DNA of 64,000 nucleotides. Origin: Tilletia caries. Lineage: Eukaryota > Basidiomycota > Exobasidiomycetes > Tilletiales > Tilletiaceae. Below, piece by piece: positions 20,575-32,063 of this stretch; position 1 is the first letter of the stretch; each line of letters starts with the position of its first letter. The stretch covers positions 248,001 through 312,000 of the forward strand of contig JALUTQ010000032.1 in assembly GCA_032718865.1 (NCBI GenBank), in the 5' to 3' direction. The translations under genes and the position numbers were made by a program. The notes under the pieces are model-generated. The model was not told where the DNA came from. It worked only from the letters and a program-made list of their open reading frames with translations, and did no database searches.

Positions 20575-21135
20575 CAGTGTTTCGACATACTACATACTGT
20601 ATCCTGTCGCAGTATACTGTTGCAGTAATACTTTTTGCAAAAAAACATACTGTATCCTGTCGGAAAATCTGGACGGTTTCAAAAACGGTAATGTATCCTG
20701 TTTGGATCCTCCGCCGCGGTCCTGCAGTATACTGCAGTATGAAAAAAACAGCGACATCCCGGCCCCGACCAATTTTTATACTGCAGTATGCTTGAAGGAT
20801 ACTGGCGCGAGCACTATCAACAGTAATACTTCAGGAGGACTGCAGCATACTCTACAGTACCTCTACAGTGTACTTTGTCCCATACAGTATAGTGTCAGTA
20901 TGTTTATTCTGTATACTTTGAGTATGCTGCATCCATACTTTTGGCATACTGTAAGTGTACTGCAGCAGTACCGTCTTCGACGGGGTTATGCAAGTATTAC
21001 TGTGCATGTACTGCCCGGTATATTTGAAGTATATTGTATACCTACTGGACGCATACTGTCTCCTACTTGCCCACCACCCGCGCCGCCAAAACGTACTGTT
21101 CGTATACCGGGAGGATACTGTATGTATACTGTTGT
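20575..21135 (+). repeat. Subterminal ATACTGCAGTAT array, left end
   Basis: Starts with CAGTGTTTCGACATACTA and carries repeated ATACTGTATCCTG, ATACTGCAGTAT and TACTGCAGCAGTAC units until about 110 bp before the kinase start codon. It may therefore contain the kinase promoter. Confidence 0.8.
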
Positions 21136-21244
21136 CACGTGCCATGAGCTTCTGCTTAGTCAGCAGGCAGAATCCAGTCAACAGCCATCCACCTCTTGCG
21201 AAAACATTTCTTCCAGCCTTCCTCCGCCATCGGCAACGCTCACC

Positions 21245-23344
21245 ATGGACCAAGAGCTCTCACCCGAACAGCACCGCTCCATCAGGGTGCATGGTCGCCT
21301 ACAATCGTGGCCTGCCGTTCCGGAGACGGACGTTGCACAGCGTGTATTCGAGGACCACAAATCATACACGAAAGTTATTCTCGCCGATCTCGCCGCCGAG
21401 CTCCTCGAGCAGCCTAAGCACTTCGCCCTCACAGACCTGCGCGGTGCCGGCTACTATGGCCCATATCATGCGATGTTGATGGCGAAGGCGGTACAAGAAA
21501 AGCTCAAGTCAGCGGTTCCTACCGCAGATCCCATTGCCATCTCCTGCGCCGCCGAACAAATCCTGCCGCTCCTCTTCATTCGCCTCATCCAAGAGGATGC
21601 CTCCTGTTCGTTCCACCACGCCGTCCACCTGATTTCAACATCACGCCTGTACGGGCTAGTGACCTTCCCCGCCTCCATCTTTGTGGTGAACGAGCGCCTT
21701 AACCCGCCCCCGACACTGGCTCGGTCCTTCGTTCCCCAAAGACAACTTTCTCTCTCCCCCGACTCGGGCCAACACCCTCCCGTCCCCGTCAATCACACGG
21801 CGGCGCAACACTCTTCGCGCCACCGCCCACATGACGAAGCCAACCTGTCGCGGCCCAATGCCGCTGTAGCTGACAATGGGTCCGACCCCGTGATGGATGA
21901 GCGCGTCCCCAACGAGATGGCGACGCTGGGACGGGCGGATGAGGGCTTCGGCCACAACAACAACGGGGCGATGATGGACGTGGAACGGGCGCAGGAGGGC
22001 GTCAACCTTGATAACATTGCGGTGATGGCTGACGTGGAACGGGCGCAGGAGGGCGTCGACAATGACAACAATGCGGTGATGGCGGACGTGGGACGGGTGC
22101 AGGAGATTGACCTCGAGGTTAGGGTGGGCATCTCAGCGCCGGAATCCAAGCACATAACTCCCGCGCCCCCTGCTGCCGTAGGGCCTCTCCACCCGCCCTC
22201 ACCGCAAGAAGCCCCACCACCCTCCGTAGTGGACGCAGCTCCACACGCACAAGAAGCTCCTCCTCCGTTCGCGCCCGCCGCACCGCCAGCAGCACCAAAT
22301 CTCGACGACCGCGACGTGGCTGCTATCGAGCAGCCACGCTTCGTAGGTTTGGCGCCGAGGCCACAAGCAGTCGTCAACGAACAGCCGGTTGCGACCTGGA
22401 CTCCGCCTCCGGCTTGGCGGAATACTGGACGTTATCCGTTGAAAGGCGCTCCTCGTCCAATCGGCCGTGGAGGATTCGGGATGGTCTACCTCTGCGTAGA
22501 CCTCCTTATCCCCGGCAAGGAGGTCGCCAAGAAACGGCAGCTGATCCGGGAGCCGGATAAGATTCCTCCGAGATATCTCAGGCGAGAGATCCACTTCCTA
22601 CAGCGACTGCAGGGTCACACCAACATTGTCGAGATTTCCGACGTGATCTATAACGACCAAGTCGCGGAGCCATACATAGACATCATCATGCCGGCCGCTC
22701 TCATGTCGTTAGACAAGCTGATCCGGCAGTACCCTAGCGGCGTCCCAGAGATCCAGGCGAAGACCTACGTCATCCAAATCATCGAGGCGATCCAATGGAT
22801 GCACTCTCGCAACATCCTACATCTGGACCTCAAGCCCCACAACGTTCTGCTTTACCCCGAACACGTCTGCAAGGTAACAGATTTCGGTCTCTCTCGGCCC
22901 AAAGACAACTGTCGGCTCGGATCTCCCACGGGAACGCTTGGTTTCAGGCCACCTGAAGAACTCTTTAGAAACCATTTCGCCCACCAGTCCATGGACATCT
23001 GGCCAATTGGGACCGTATACATCGAGCTCAGAACAGGATGCCACCTGTTCGACGTTTCTTCCGAGCTCGCCTGCTTTCGAAGCATGATTAACTTCGTCGG
23101 CACACGTACCTCGTTGGTGTTCCGGGACCTGGCTCCCGACGCTGGCATCGGAGGAGCCAGAACGTTCAAGATCCGACAGGCCGACCATCGCCTTATCATG
23201 GGTCTACATCCCATTGAGAGGCAATTTGTCTTGTATCTCATGCAGCTAGAGCCGTTGGATCGACCAAGCGCACGTATGGCCTCGCGACACCAGTTCTGGA
23301 ACTCCAGTCCCCTTCCAGATCGATCTCTTGTGTTTCCGTTGTAA
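21245..23344 (+). CDS. Serine/threonine protein kinase
   Basis: 699 codons from an ATG in good context (CACCATGG). The frame stays open upstream, but that part is repeat sequence. Residues about 1-130 form a helical N-terminal domain of unknown type. Residues about 130-390 are Pro/Ala-rich and contain three repeats of VERAQEG...NAVMADV (about 240-290). The kinase domain starts near 400: glycine loop GRGGFGMVY (about 407), lysine in EVAKK (about 429), catalytic loop HLDLKPHNVLL (about 526, HLD for HRD), DFGLSRP (about 546), PPE in place of APE (about 569), then MDIWPIGTVY. All residues needed for catalysis are present, so it is predicted active and cytosolic or nuclear (no signal peptide or membrane segment). 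It has no introns. It is flanked on both sides by the same transposon repeat, which suggests cargo of a mobile element. Substrate unknown. Confidence 0.85.
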   Translation: MDQELSPEQHRSIRVHGRLQSWPAVPETDVAQRVFEDHKSYTKVILADLAAELLEQPKHFALTDLRGAGYYGPYHAMLMAKAVQEKLKSAVPTADPIAISCAAEQILPLLFIRLIQEDASCSFHHAVHLISTSRLYGLVTFPASIFVVNERLNPPPTLARSFVPQRQLSLSPDSGQHPPVPVNHTAAQHSSRHRPHDEANLSRPNAAVADNGSDPVMDERVPNEMATLGRADEGFGHNNNGAMMDVERAQEGVNLDNIAVMADVERAQEGVDNDNNAVMADVGRVQEIDLEVRVGISAPESKHITPAPPAAVGPLHPPSPQEAPPPSVVDAAPHAQEAPPPFAPAAPPAAPNLDDRDVAAIEQPRFVGLAPRPQAVVNEQPVATWTPPPAWRNTGRYPLKGAPRPIGRGGFGMVYLCVDLLIPGKEVAKKRQLIREPDKIPPRYLRREIHFLQRLQGHTNIVEISDVIYNDQVAEPYIDIIMPAALMSLDKLIRQYPSGVPEIQAKTYVIQIIEAIQWMHSRNILHLDLKPHNVLLYPEHVCKVTDFGLSRPKDNCRLGSPTGTLGFRPPEELFRNHFAHQSMDIWPIGTVYIELRTGCHLFDVSSELACFRSMINFVGTRTSLVFRDLAPDAGIGGARTFKIRQADHRLIMGLHPIERQFVLYLMQLEPLDRPSARMASRHQFWNSSPLPDRSLVFPL

Positions 23345-24000
23345 CCCACATACCCGACATCCTGTTCCGATACTGCAAAGGCACTGTTTTCATACTGCCC
23401 ATGTCCTGACAGTATCTTGTCTTCATACTGCCCGTATGCTGCCATGATAGTGTCAGTATTTGCACAGTATATTGGCAGTATGCATCAGGTATACTGTCAG
23501 GACAAACCGTAACATACTGTAGAGGAGTACTACAGTATGGTAGTACATTACTACTCCAAGTATACTGTATTTATACTGCTCAGGAACTGTAAGTATCCTT
23601 AACGTATACTGTGGGCATATTACATTACTACTTGAAGTATATTATCATTACCCTTCAACATGTCCGTGAAACATACTGCTACAGGAGTAATATCAGTATG
23701 TTTGACAGTATAGTTAAAGTATGCCACTCCAATACTTCGACTATCCTTTTGATGTACTGCATTTATCCTGCAGTAGTACTGCCAACATACTGCAGGACTA
23801 CTTGTTTAGTAATGTAAAGTGTAGTACTGCATCGGTAATGTGGTGGTAATGTACAGTAGTACTGTATGTATACTCCCAATATACTGTCATCATCTTTCAA
23901 ATATACTGGCACTATACTGCAAGAATACTGTATTCATACTTTGACTTCGTAAAAGTAGTATATGTATACTGCAAGTGGACTTTCTATGTACTGCAGGAGG
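23345..24000. repeat. ATACTGNNAGTAT array between the kinase and transposase genes
   Basis: About 650 bp of TACTGTCAGTAT, ATACTGCAGGA, AGTACTGCAT and related units, the same repeat family as at 20575-21135 and 29030-29536. It separates the 3' ends of the two convergent genes, so it may hold both polyadenylation regions. Confidence 0.75.
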
Positions 24001-24077
24001 CATGCCAGCATAATTTGGAGGCAGTCGCGTTCATTTCCTTATTTTTTTTTTGAGGGTAGGGAAGGGGTTACAGCTGT

Positions 24078-27000
24078 TCAAAGACCCATGGCCACGCGCT
24101 TGCGTCGGTTTGCGTCAGCCTTGCGACGCTTGGCCTTCGTCTCCGCAATGGTCTCGTCCATCTCCTGCAGAATCGGTCTTCCAGCCTGCCGTCCCGAGTG
24201 GTCCAAGCCCAGCAATCGATCGACTCCCTGTCGCATCCATCCAGTGGAAGTTACCAAAAGCCCGAGTGACTCTCCACTGAGTCGACCTCGGCGTGAGGAG
24301 CAGATCCAACCAGCAGCGGAGAACACTCGCTCCACGGATGCCGTGCTTCCCGGGACGGCCAGGTAGATCCTCGCCAGTTTGGCGAGATTGGGGAACTCTA
24401 CTTCGTTGTCCTTCCACCATTTCTCGGGCGTTCCGTCCGTGTTTCGCCAGGCCGCTTCGTTTCTGATGTATCGCCTGATCTCATCCTCGACTGGATCGTC
24501 AACATCTTCGTCGTCGTGGGTCTTCATAGCTTCAACACGCGCTAGACGCTGCATCCGAGCCGCCTTCAGAGGAGAATCTCCGACCGTGGGCTCCGGTGCT
24601 GTCATAGCCGGTGTGCTCGGACTCTTCCCTCTGTTCAGGAGTTCCGACAAAGCAGACTTCAGCATTTCCTCTGCTTCATCTTGACGCTCCCTGTAATCGT
24701 CCTTGAAGAGCTTGAGGCGATGGTTGGGATGCATTAAAGCCGCGATGACGGCGGTGCGATTCTGAACAGCCAGGTCCCGGTACTTTCCCAGCTTCAGCTT
24801 GATGGCGCGAAGTGCTGCAGCCATTTGATGGGGCGCATCTTCTGGTTTCTTGGCCCGGTCCTCTTTGTTCTGCGCATCCAGCCTAGCCCCGTCACGATCA
24901 CCCATCGTCCGCAGCGCATCATCGAGCTGTGAGACCATCAAAACGTGGTACTCCAAGACGTCAGCCAGGGTCGAGCCGGACGCTTGTACCGAGGTCGAGA
25001 TCTTTTCCGAAAGGACGAGGAATTCGATAAGCTGTTCGATGTTAAGCCAATCGCCCTCGGTCATGGCAAAGGCCTTGTAAACGTGCGTCGGATCCCGTTC
25101 TTGCGCGATGGCGGCATCGATTGCTTCGCGTATGTTGAACGCAGAGCGCAGAGTCGAGAGCTGCGAGTTACATCGAGTATCGTTGGGCTTGGTGGGGAGC
25201 GCTGCTTTGGCTTTGTTTTCCTGGTTGTAGTATTCTTTCCGCATCAACTCCCGGAACGAATGCTGTCTCTCTGCACTGCGGTGCATTGCAACCACAAACC
25301 CCTCCACTCGCTGCACCGCGGACCACGCCCCGCCGGTTCCTGTGCGAGGAAGATTGCGATCATCGCCGCCAGCTCCTCCCACAGCTTCGTCGGCAGATGC
25401 GATGGCGACAGGACCATTACCGAGTGCATCGATCGAACGCACTTGATTGTCGGCGGTTTGGAAAGTCAGTTCATCGTCGTCATCATCCTCGCCCCGCTCA
25501 TTGGAAGGAGGGGCGTGTTCTTCGGCGCTCGTCGTCAGAATGGCTTGGCCCAAGAATTGGCCAGAGAGAATTTCGCCGTCATCGTCTCCCGCGTCTCCCG
25601 TGTCTCCCGCGTTATCCTCCGCTCCAGCAACAGCAGTGGCCTTCTTGTTCTCCTCTGGACGGTCTTCGGTATCAGGCCACACATCGTCCAAAGTTTGAGG
25701 GTTGATAGCCCCTGCAGGCTCAACGATACTGGGAATCGGAATCACCTTCATCTGAGCTGCGAACTTGATCCCCATCGCCTTGAACCCGTCTCGGATGGCG
25801 ATGTGGAGGTGATGGGCAAAGCAAGAACAGCACAGTGTTCGGCTTGCCACTTGAACCCCGTCCGCTGAGATGCCGAGGGAAAAGACGACGGAGAACTGGG
25901 AGGCGGAGGACCGCGACGGGTTGCTGCTGTTGGAGGTAGAGGTTGAAGCGAAGAGGAACCCTCGCCATCCCCTTGCATTCGCACGTCCTGTGTGTCGAGC
26001 CGCTGCTGGGAGGATAGGTCGTCGTCAGCCCACGGGGAGAAGGCAGCGGACGATGGATTCGACATCCTCGGTCCGGTCGAGGAACTGTCGCTCAAGGAGA
26101 CTGGCCATCTTCAGGTTGGTTGACGCAGAGTCGCTCACCACGAAGCCCGACCACTTGTCCTGCAACCGGAACTCGATGATGGTGTCGACCAACTCTCCAG
26201 CGAACGTGGCGCCGGAATGGCGCTGATCCAGAACCTTGAATGACAGCAGCAGTTCTTGGTACTGCCAGTTTCGATCGATGAAGGTGGCCAGGATGCAGAC
26301 GAATGCATATCGATACCCCTTGACCGTCCAGGCGTCGTGCTGAGGCTAAGGATGAGCCCGGAGCGCCCCGGAGTGCTCCGTACTCCGGGGCCCATACTCC
26401 GGGGCGCTCCGCTGACTTTCTGTGGTGCTCCGTGCTCCGTCTCTTTTGAGAGTTACACCAACATCTTACTCCGTACTCCGTCAAGATAAGGAGCACCATA
26501 GAAAATTTACTCCGTGCTCCGTCAAATTATGAAGTGTCTCAAAAAGTCTACTCCGTACTCCGTAGCTACGGAGCCCGGATAATCCGGGGGAGCTCCGTAC
26601 TCCGGGAGATGATCTCACAAATCTCAAAACATGGTATGATTTCAGATATGTGTATGCTTTTGATCAAGCTTGTAGCAGCTATGCTTAAGAGAACAGTCTG
26701 AGAGCGCTTGAAGAGCTGTATTGGTCAGATTTAGACTGCGAGATGAGATTTGCGAAAATAAATTTTGAAAATTGACCCCAAAATACCCCCAAAATATCCA
26801 TGTTTATGGAAAATCACTTTCCTTATGAGAAAGATGTGGAGGTCCCGGAGCGCCCCGGACTCCGGGGGTAACTCCGTACTCCGTCACTTTCACAGGTGTT
26901 TACTCCGTACTCCGGGGAATTTTTCGAAGCGCCCAAAGGTCAGCTCCGTGCTCCGGGAAATTCCTTGCGACGCTCAAACGTCTGCTCCGTACTCCGGCAA

Positions 27001-28832
27001 CGGTGAGGTAACCTCTCGATTCTCACTCCGTACTCCCGGCTCCCCCGGAGTGCGGCCCCGGATAACCGGGGCGCTCCGGCAAAGCCGCTCCGGGGCTTAC
27101 TCCGTGCTCATCCTTAGCTGAGGCGTGACCAGGGAATCATGGTCGTGTAGCTGCCGAATGACTTCCTCCTTTTGGAGGGCGTTGAAGTCTTCAAGATCGG
27201 AGCGAACGGTATCGCGGCCGACGAGCGCCTTCCGGGCCTTCCTGTCGATGCTCTTGATCAACGCGATATGAGCGGGAGAAGTGGCATGCGTGAATGGTAG
27301 ACCGTTCAACAGGATCTCGATGAGACTCAGGCGACGAATGAGCGGGATAGAGATGAACTGCTGACCGGACAGCCAACCTTGCACCTCTGGACCGTGATAG
27401 GAAGAAGCACCGCCTTCCGAGCCTTCGGAAGGAAGCAGAGACTCCGTCTTCCGACCCCTAAGCGTACGCTTTGCGGGAGTGTATGGCTGCATGCTGGGAT
27501 CCACAGGGTCCGCGTTTCGCGGACAGATCAGGCGATGCGCGGCCAAGTTGTTGTTCTTGCCGGCGGGGATGAGCAGATGCTCAGAGCAGTAGAGGTCCAT
27601 CCAGTCCTCGCGCCAGTTGCCATGAAAGATCTTCTGGCCGATGTACTTGAAGCCGAAGTATCCAGCGGCAAGCTGATCCGTGCGGCCAGCCAGCGAGTCT
27701 CTGGCAGGCTTCCTAGGCCTTGCCGGTGGAGGGTTCGATGTCGTACCACGCGCGCCAACGTCGGCATTCGCCTCGTTGGGATCGGCTGCAACGGGCTGCT
27801 GAACGGGCTGCTGGGCGGGCTGCTGAACGGGCTGCTGGGCAGGCTGCTGGGCATGAGGTTGTCGATTGGGTTGTTGCCGACGACCGGCCGCGTCCTCGAA
27901 CTCCTTCTGTTCTTGGGCATTCAGAGGAGGGGGAGCCTTGCGAGCCTTCTTCTTCTTCCGCTTCTCCGCCTTCCGGCTCTTCTTGCTCTTGCCCTTTGCC
28001 TTCTTCTTCCCTTTGGGATCGTCGGAATCGGTACCATCGCTGTCTTCCGAAAAGCTGTTGTCGGCAGATGAATCAACCTCGGCGTCGGAGCTTGCAGACT
28101 CGACGGCAGGCTGCTTGCGCTTGCGCTGCCGGGCTACAGGTCGACCAGGAAGAGATTCCTCTTCATCGGAGTCATCTGGCACAACATCCTCCTCCTCCCG
28201 TTGGGGACGACCACGCGGCCCCGTGCCGGACGGCGCAGCAGCACCACCCGTTAGCTCGAATTCCTTGAGACGCGAAGGGCTCTTTGACTTGCGGCGTTCA
28301 CCTTGCCGAGTCGGAATAACCAGCTTCGACTGCTTGAGAACTGGGGCTGCCGTCTTGGGGGATTGGGGTTGCTCGCCTTCCGCCGCTGCATCCGATTCCT
28401 GGGATGGGGCTGGACCGTCCGCGGCCAACAGCTGCCTCTCCGTCTGCTGGGATTCGCACCAGTTGACCCACTCTGCGTGGGTCGGTTGAACTCTGAGCTG
28501 CGCTGCCATGGCCCTATTCTGCGCATGCTGAATGACAGGCTACCAGGGGGATGGTGTACACGGAGGAGCAGAGTCCCTAGTCAGCCATCGGGACTCGGAT
28601 GCAAGGCAATTCACGGACGGAAGACTCTGATCCTCACCAGATGCTCCAAAAAACTTCCCCCTGGCTCCGTCTGCATCATGGTGACCCGAAAACCTTTGTA
28701 TATGCGCTGGGCCGTGCGGTCGGCTTTGATCTTGTCGACAGCGGCGTCGAACTCGTTGTGGCCGATAACATCGAAGTGGTATTTGGCGACTAGGCCGAGC
28801 AAGTCGGCCTCCGCTTCGGGAGAAAGGGGCAT
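24078..28832 (-). pseudogene. hAT-superfamily transposase, interrupted by a MITE
   Basis: Exon 1 is 28638-28832 (ATG at 28832, 65 codons, MPLSPEAEADLLGLV...), then a 119-bp intron (28519-28637), then a long exon. That exon holds a basic Lys-rich stretch, a QQPAQQPVQQ repeat and a segment with possible C/H zinc ligands (LYCSEHLL...AAHRLICP). The MITE at 26347-27116 interrupts it after SLVTPQ; with one target copy removed the frame runs on into HDAWTVKGYRYAF and SGFVVSDSASTNLKM, the RNase H-like hAT core. CCSCFAHHLHIA follows, and the end carries the hAT dimerisation domain (WWKDNEVEFPNLAKLARIYL, PGSTASVERVFSAAG). A TGA near 26028 needs an intron or marks a second defect. A transposase of this class excises TIR-bounded elements and leaves 8-bp duplications. 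As it stands it cannot make a full protein. Confidence 0.85.
26347..27116. mobile_element. MITE with TAAGGATGAGC termini inside the hAT transposase gene
   Basis: Inverted termini TAAGGATGAGC...GCTCATCCTTA and a perfect 8-bp target duplication GCTGAGGC (26339-26346 and 27117-27124). The interior is made of CTCCGTACTCCG and CCCGGAGCGCC-type units near both ends, with an AT-rich centre. 770 bp, non-coding. Relatives: 62965-63513 (complete), 10541-11420 and 16150-16290 (decayed). Confidence 0.93.
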
Positions 28833-29029
28833 CCTGGAGTATGGTGATTGCCGATGGAGGGGATGGTGGCGTCCGCGGTCGAAGTGTCGGACGCGTGCTT
28901 GACTGGGTGTGTACAGTAGTGGTGGGAGCCGCTTGATGTAGGGTTGGAAAAGTAGAGAGGAGGGGGGGAGGGGAAATGGTGGGTGATGGCGACTGGCGAG
29001 TGAAGGCAGGAGGTCAGTGTGAGAAATAT

Positions 29030-29536
29030 TTTTGATACTGTAGTGTTGCTCGAAGTATATTTTCGTACGAGAAAATATGGACTCTCCATGCTTGAAGTAG
29101 GTCACGTGTAGTACTGCAGTATACGCACGAAGGAGCGACCGTGCTTACGTAAGCACTAATATACTTTCAGGATACTGACACTGTACTTGCAGGATGTTTG
29201 CTATACTGCAATATACTCGCACTATCCTGCAGTATGTTTTGGGAAAAAGGACCGAGAAAACATGATGCAAACATACTGTAGTATTACCAAAGTATACTTG
29301 AAGGATAAATGTTTCGGCTGGTACTGCTGCAGCATTATCAAGTAGTACTGCAGTACTCCTGCAGTATAGTGTAAGTACTCGAAAATATGCCAGTATGTCG
29401 CCAGTATACTTGAAGGAAACAATACTACTTTTTCCATACTGTCGCAGTAGTCAGACCCTCCGGACCAAAAACATACTGTATACTGTAGTATGTTTTGAAA
29501 ATTTTTCTGGTCCTTCAAGTATACTTCGAAACACTG
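29030..29536. repeat. Subterminal ATACTGCAGTAT array, right end
   Basis: Repeated AGTACTGCAGTATAC, TGCTGCAGCA-like and CTTGAAGGA units ending in TTCAAGTATACTTCGAAACA + CTG at 29536. The last 130 bp match 15020-15154. The end cuts directly into the gypsy reading frame that begins at 29537. Confidence 0.8.
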
Positions 29537-32063
29537 GCAATACCCAGCCAAGGCATTTCCGGGACGCTAAGCGAGTGTACATCTTTGACCGTCGAGGTCC
29601 AGAAGGAAGTACCGGTGAAGCTCGATAAGAGTCTCGACGAAGCCGAGGTGCCCAAGAGTCTTGTAGGCATTTGTCAATGAGCAGCTCCGTCACCCTCCTC
29701 CCTTTAAAACAGACCTCCGGGATGCAAACGGAACGGGAGTCGGAGTCCCTTTGCGTTAATGACGGGGTCTTTCCAGGCAAAAGATAGGTACTCAGCCACA
29801 TCATCAACCCTTCCACAGCATAGCGATTCTTGTCGAATCTGGAAGGTGTCGTACCAAAAGCTGAAAGGGATTTCGGCTTGTCTGAGACACCTTTCGCCGC
29901 CGAAACAGCGGCAGAGATCTTCTGATCTGGGTTTCGTTTGTACACGATCTCATTAGTGGCAATATCCAGCATGACACCAAAATCTCTCTGATACGATGTA
30001 CCCAGAATGGCGTCGTAGCGATCGATGTCCAAAATGTCGAAGTAGCGCTTCTGCTGCTTGCAGCTGCCATGCGTAATTTCCGCTATGCAAGCACAATTTA
30101 TCTTGCCGCGGGAACCTTTGATGGCCAACTGCAAAGGAGAAGGCTCTTTGAGTTTAAAGTTCGGGATTCTGTGGGCGCCAACAAACGATGCCGAAATCAA
30201 ATCGGCCGTTGATCCCGAGTCAAACAGAGCCTTAGCCTTGTGACCATTGATCATGACCGTCCCAGTAATTGGGAGCACCAACGGAGGTCGACTAGCGGCG
30301 GGACTATTGGCAGCTTCGCCCAAGCGCGATTTGAAACTCGGGATGTTCAATTCACGGAGATTTGAAACAACCGTAGCGATTGAGATACAGCTGCAGATCA
30401 AAGCATCTTCATTACGGCTATCGGAGTCGCAATCGCTAGGAAGATAATCTATCATGCCTTGAGTTTCGCCTTCGGTGTTCTGGCCATAGTGCTGGCCACG
30501 ATCGTCTGCGTCTTTTTCCTCGTCGAACATGATGAGATTTGCTTCCGGTTCAACCTCAGTGTTGTGAGACGTGGCTTGAACCTCATAACCATCCTCTATG
30601 TCGATGAGACTAGTTCTAAGACGCTTCAGACAGTCATTGGCCCAGTGACCGAATCCCTGGCATGACCGACACCGGTCTGTAGGTCTGGGATCTGATGGTC
30701 GAGTGGTTGGAATCATGGTGTTCCTAGGTGGGCCAGGCGGTGCAGGTCGGAAAAAATTCGAGGTGGGCTCTTGAACGTTCAGTGGAGGTCGAGGTCGGTT
30801 GAATAAGATATTCGTGGGAGGTCGATTTATTTGAGGTGGCGGATCTGTCTTGGTTTCCTTGCGTTCTTCAGGTTGATCGGTGGGAGCCTTATTCAGTATA
30901 CTGACGTAGTGATGGGCTCGTTTCTGATCCATCGCAGCTTGAATGATCTCATCCCACCCAGATACTTCCGCATCGATGCCTGATGCCTCTGTTTGCAACG
31001 ATTGCGGAACTGATAGTGTTCTTCATACCCTTTAGCAATCGTCGGTTGAGAGCTATAGGACTAGGGTACTCAGTCATCTGATCGGCCAGCTTAAGTAGGT
31101 AAGCCTGGAAGGAGTGAATGTCTCTGCTACCTTGCTCAGCGCTCTCAAACTTGTCGGCCGCCTGGCGTGAAAGTTCGTCCACCAGATACTGACGCCGCAA
31201 AGCAACCATCAGATTCGATGCCGTCCATTGCTGAGCGTGAGGAGCAACATGCCTCCAGTACCAGTCGAGAGGGTCACCCGAGAGGTATCCTCCGATCAGA
31301 TCAACTTTCAAGATCTCAGATAGGGGTGAGTGCAGCTTGAAATAGTGAGCCACCGATTGAGTCCAGTCCGTGAAGACCTGAATCGATCGATCACCTTTCC
31401 ATTTCTCCGGAGCTACGATCTTGATTCCAGCTTTGGCTAACTCGGATTTGTCGCCAGAGGTAACTTGTCCGGGTCGATGAGTAGAGTTCATGATGTCGGA
31501 ATTTTCTTGTCGAGGCCATGCATGATAACCGAATTCGGAACGCTTTGATGGCGAAAGGAGGGAACCGGGGCCGACGGTCGTGCAGATCGAGGAGTCGTAT
31601 CACGAGGCGGCAGGAGTCCGGCGCGTCGAAGTCGTTCGTTCTGTCGTTCGGGAAGAACCGATTCGGTGTCGAAAGGAGCGGTTTCTTGAGGTGTAGGAGT
31701 CCTGTTGAATCGTTTTTTTTTTTGAAGAATAGCCTTGCGAAGAGTCTTGATTTCGAGTTCGAGTTCGAGTTCCTCAAGGGTCATGTCTTGAATGTCAATA
31801 GCCGAAGGTCGATTATGTTGCGCTGGATTACCTTGCGTGCCATTGTCGGAGGCATCGCGCTGTCGATTGGGGTCCGGTGAGAGTCGTTCGATATCAGGGT
31901 CGTTGAAGGGTTGCTCGTTCTCTTCGAGATCAGGATGGCCGTCCGATGTGTCGTTGCCTTGAAATTGAACCTGTCCTTGACCTTGAGCGAGAGATCCGAA
32001 GTCGGGATTGCCGGAGCCACTAGGCACGTTGTCTTCAGGGTCCTTGCGCTTTCTGGGTGCCAT
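29537..32063 (-). pseudogene. Ty3/gypsy-type retrotransposon gag-protease, truncated and frameshifted
   Basis: Reading from ATG at 32063: a disordered N-terminus with an E/L-rich helix (MTLEELELELEIKTLRKAIL), a capsid-like domain (VFTDWTQSVAHYFKLHSP, GDPLDWYWRHV), a CCHC zinc knuckle (CRSCQGFGHWANDC, about 30630-30672) and an aspartic protease with active site ALFDSGSTADLIS (about 30206-30232) and ILGTSYQRDFGV. The reading changes frame twice: near 31490, where TGA of the first frame overlaps ATG of the second as ATGA, and near 31000. Reverse transcriptase, RNase H and integrase are absent because the CAGTG-ended element joins at 29536. The protein would package element RNA, and its protease would cut the polyprotein; this copy is dead. 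Confidence 0.88.

Larger units (their letters stand above)
20575..29536. mobile_element. Candidate 9-kb hAT transposon carrying a kinase gene
   Basis: The left end CAGTGTTTCGACATACT (20575) and the right end AGTATACTTCGAAACACTG (29536) are inverted copies over the first 11 bp. Both ends are followed inward by 0.5 kb of ATACTGCAGTAT repeats. Between them lie a kinase gene (plus strand) and a hAT transposase gene (minus strand), convergent and separated by more of the same repeat (23345-24000). The 8-bp flanks differ (GTTACCCG versus GCAATACC), so the two ends may belong to different insertions. Small elements of the same family at 13640-13940 and 14612-15154 would be its non-autonomous derivatives. 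Confidence 0.45.

Noticed and set aside
20549..21244. N-terminal extension of the kinase frame
   Set aside because: This part lies in transposon repeat (ATACTGCAGTAT) and merely happens to be open; the ATG at 21245 has good context.
24945..25868. Plus-strand 307-codon frame opposite the hAT transposase
   Set aside because: Antisense shadow of the transposase exon; the minus strand carries the hAT motifs.
27379..28489. Plus-strand frames with leucine-rich or arginine-rich composition
   Set aside because: Antisense of the transposase N-terminal exon (Lys/Gln-rich), so composition is a mirror effect.
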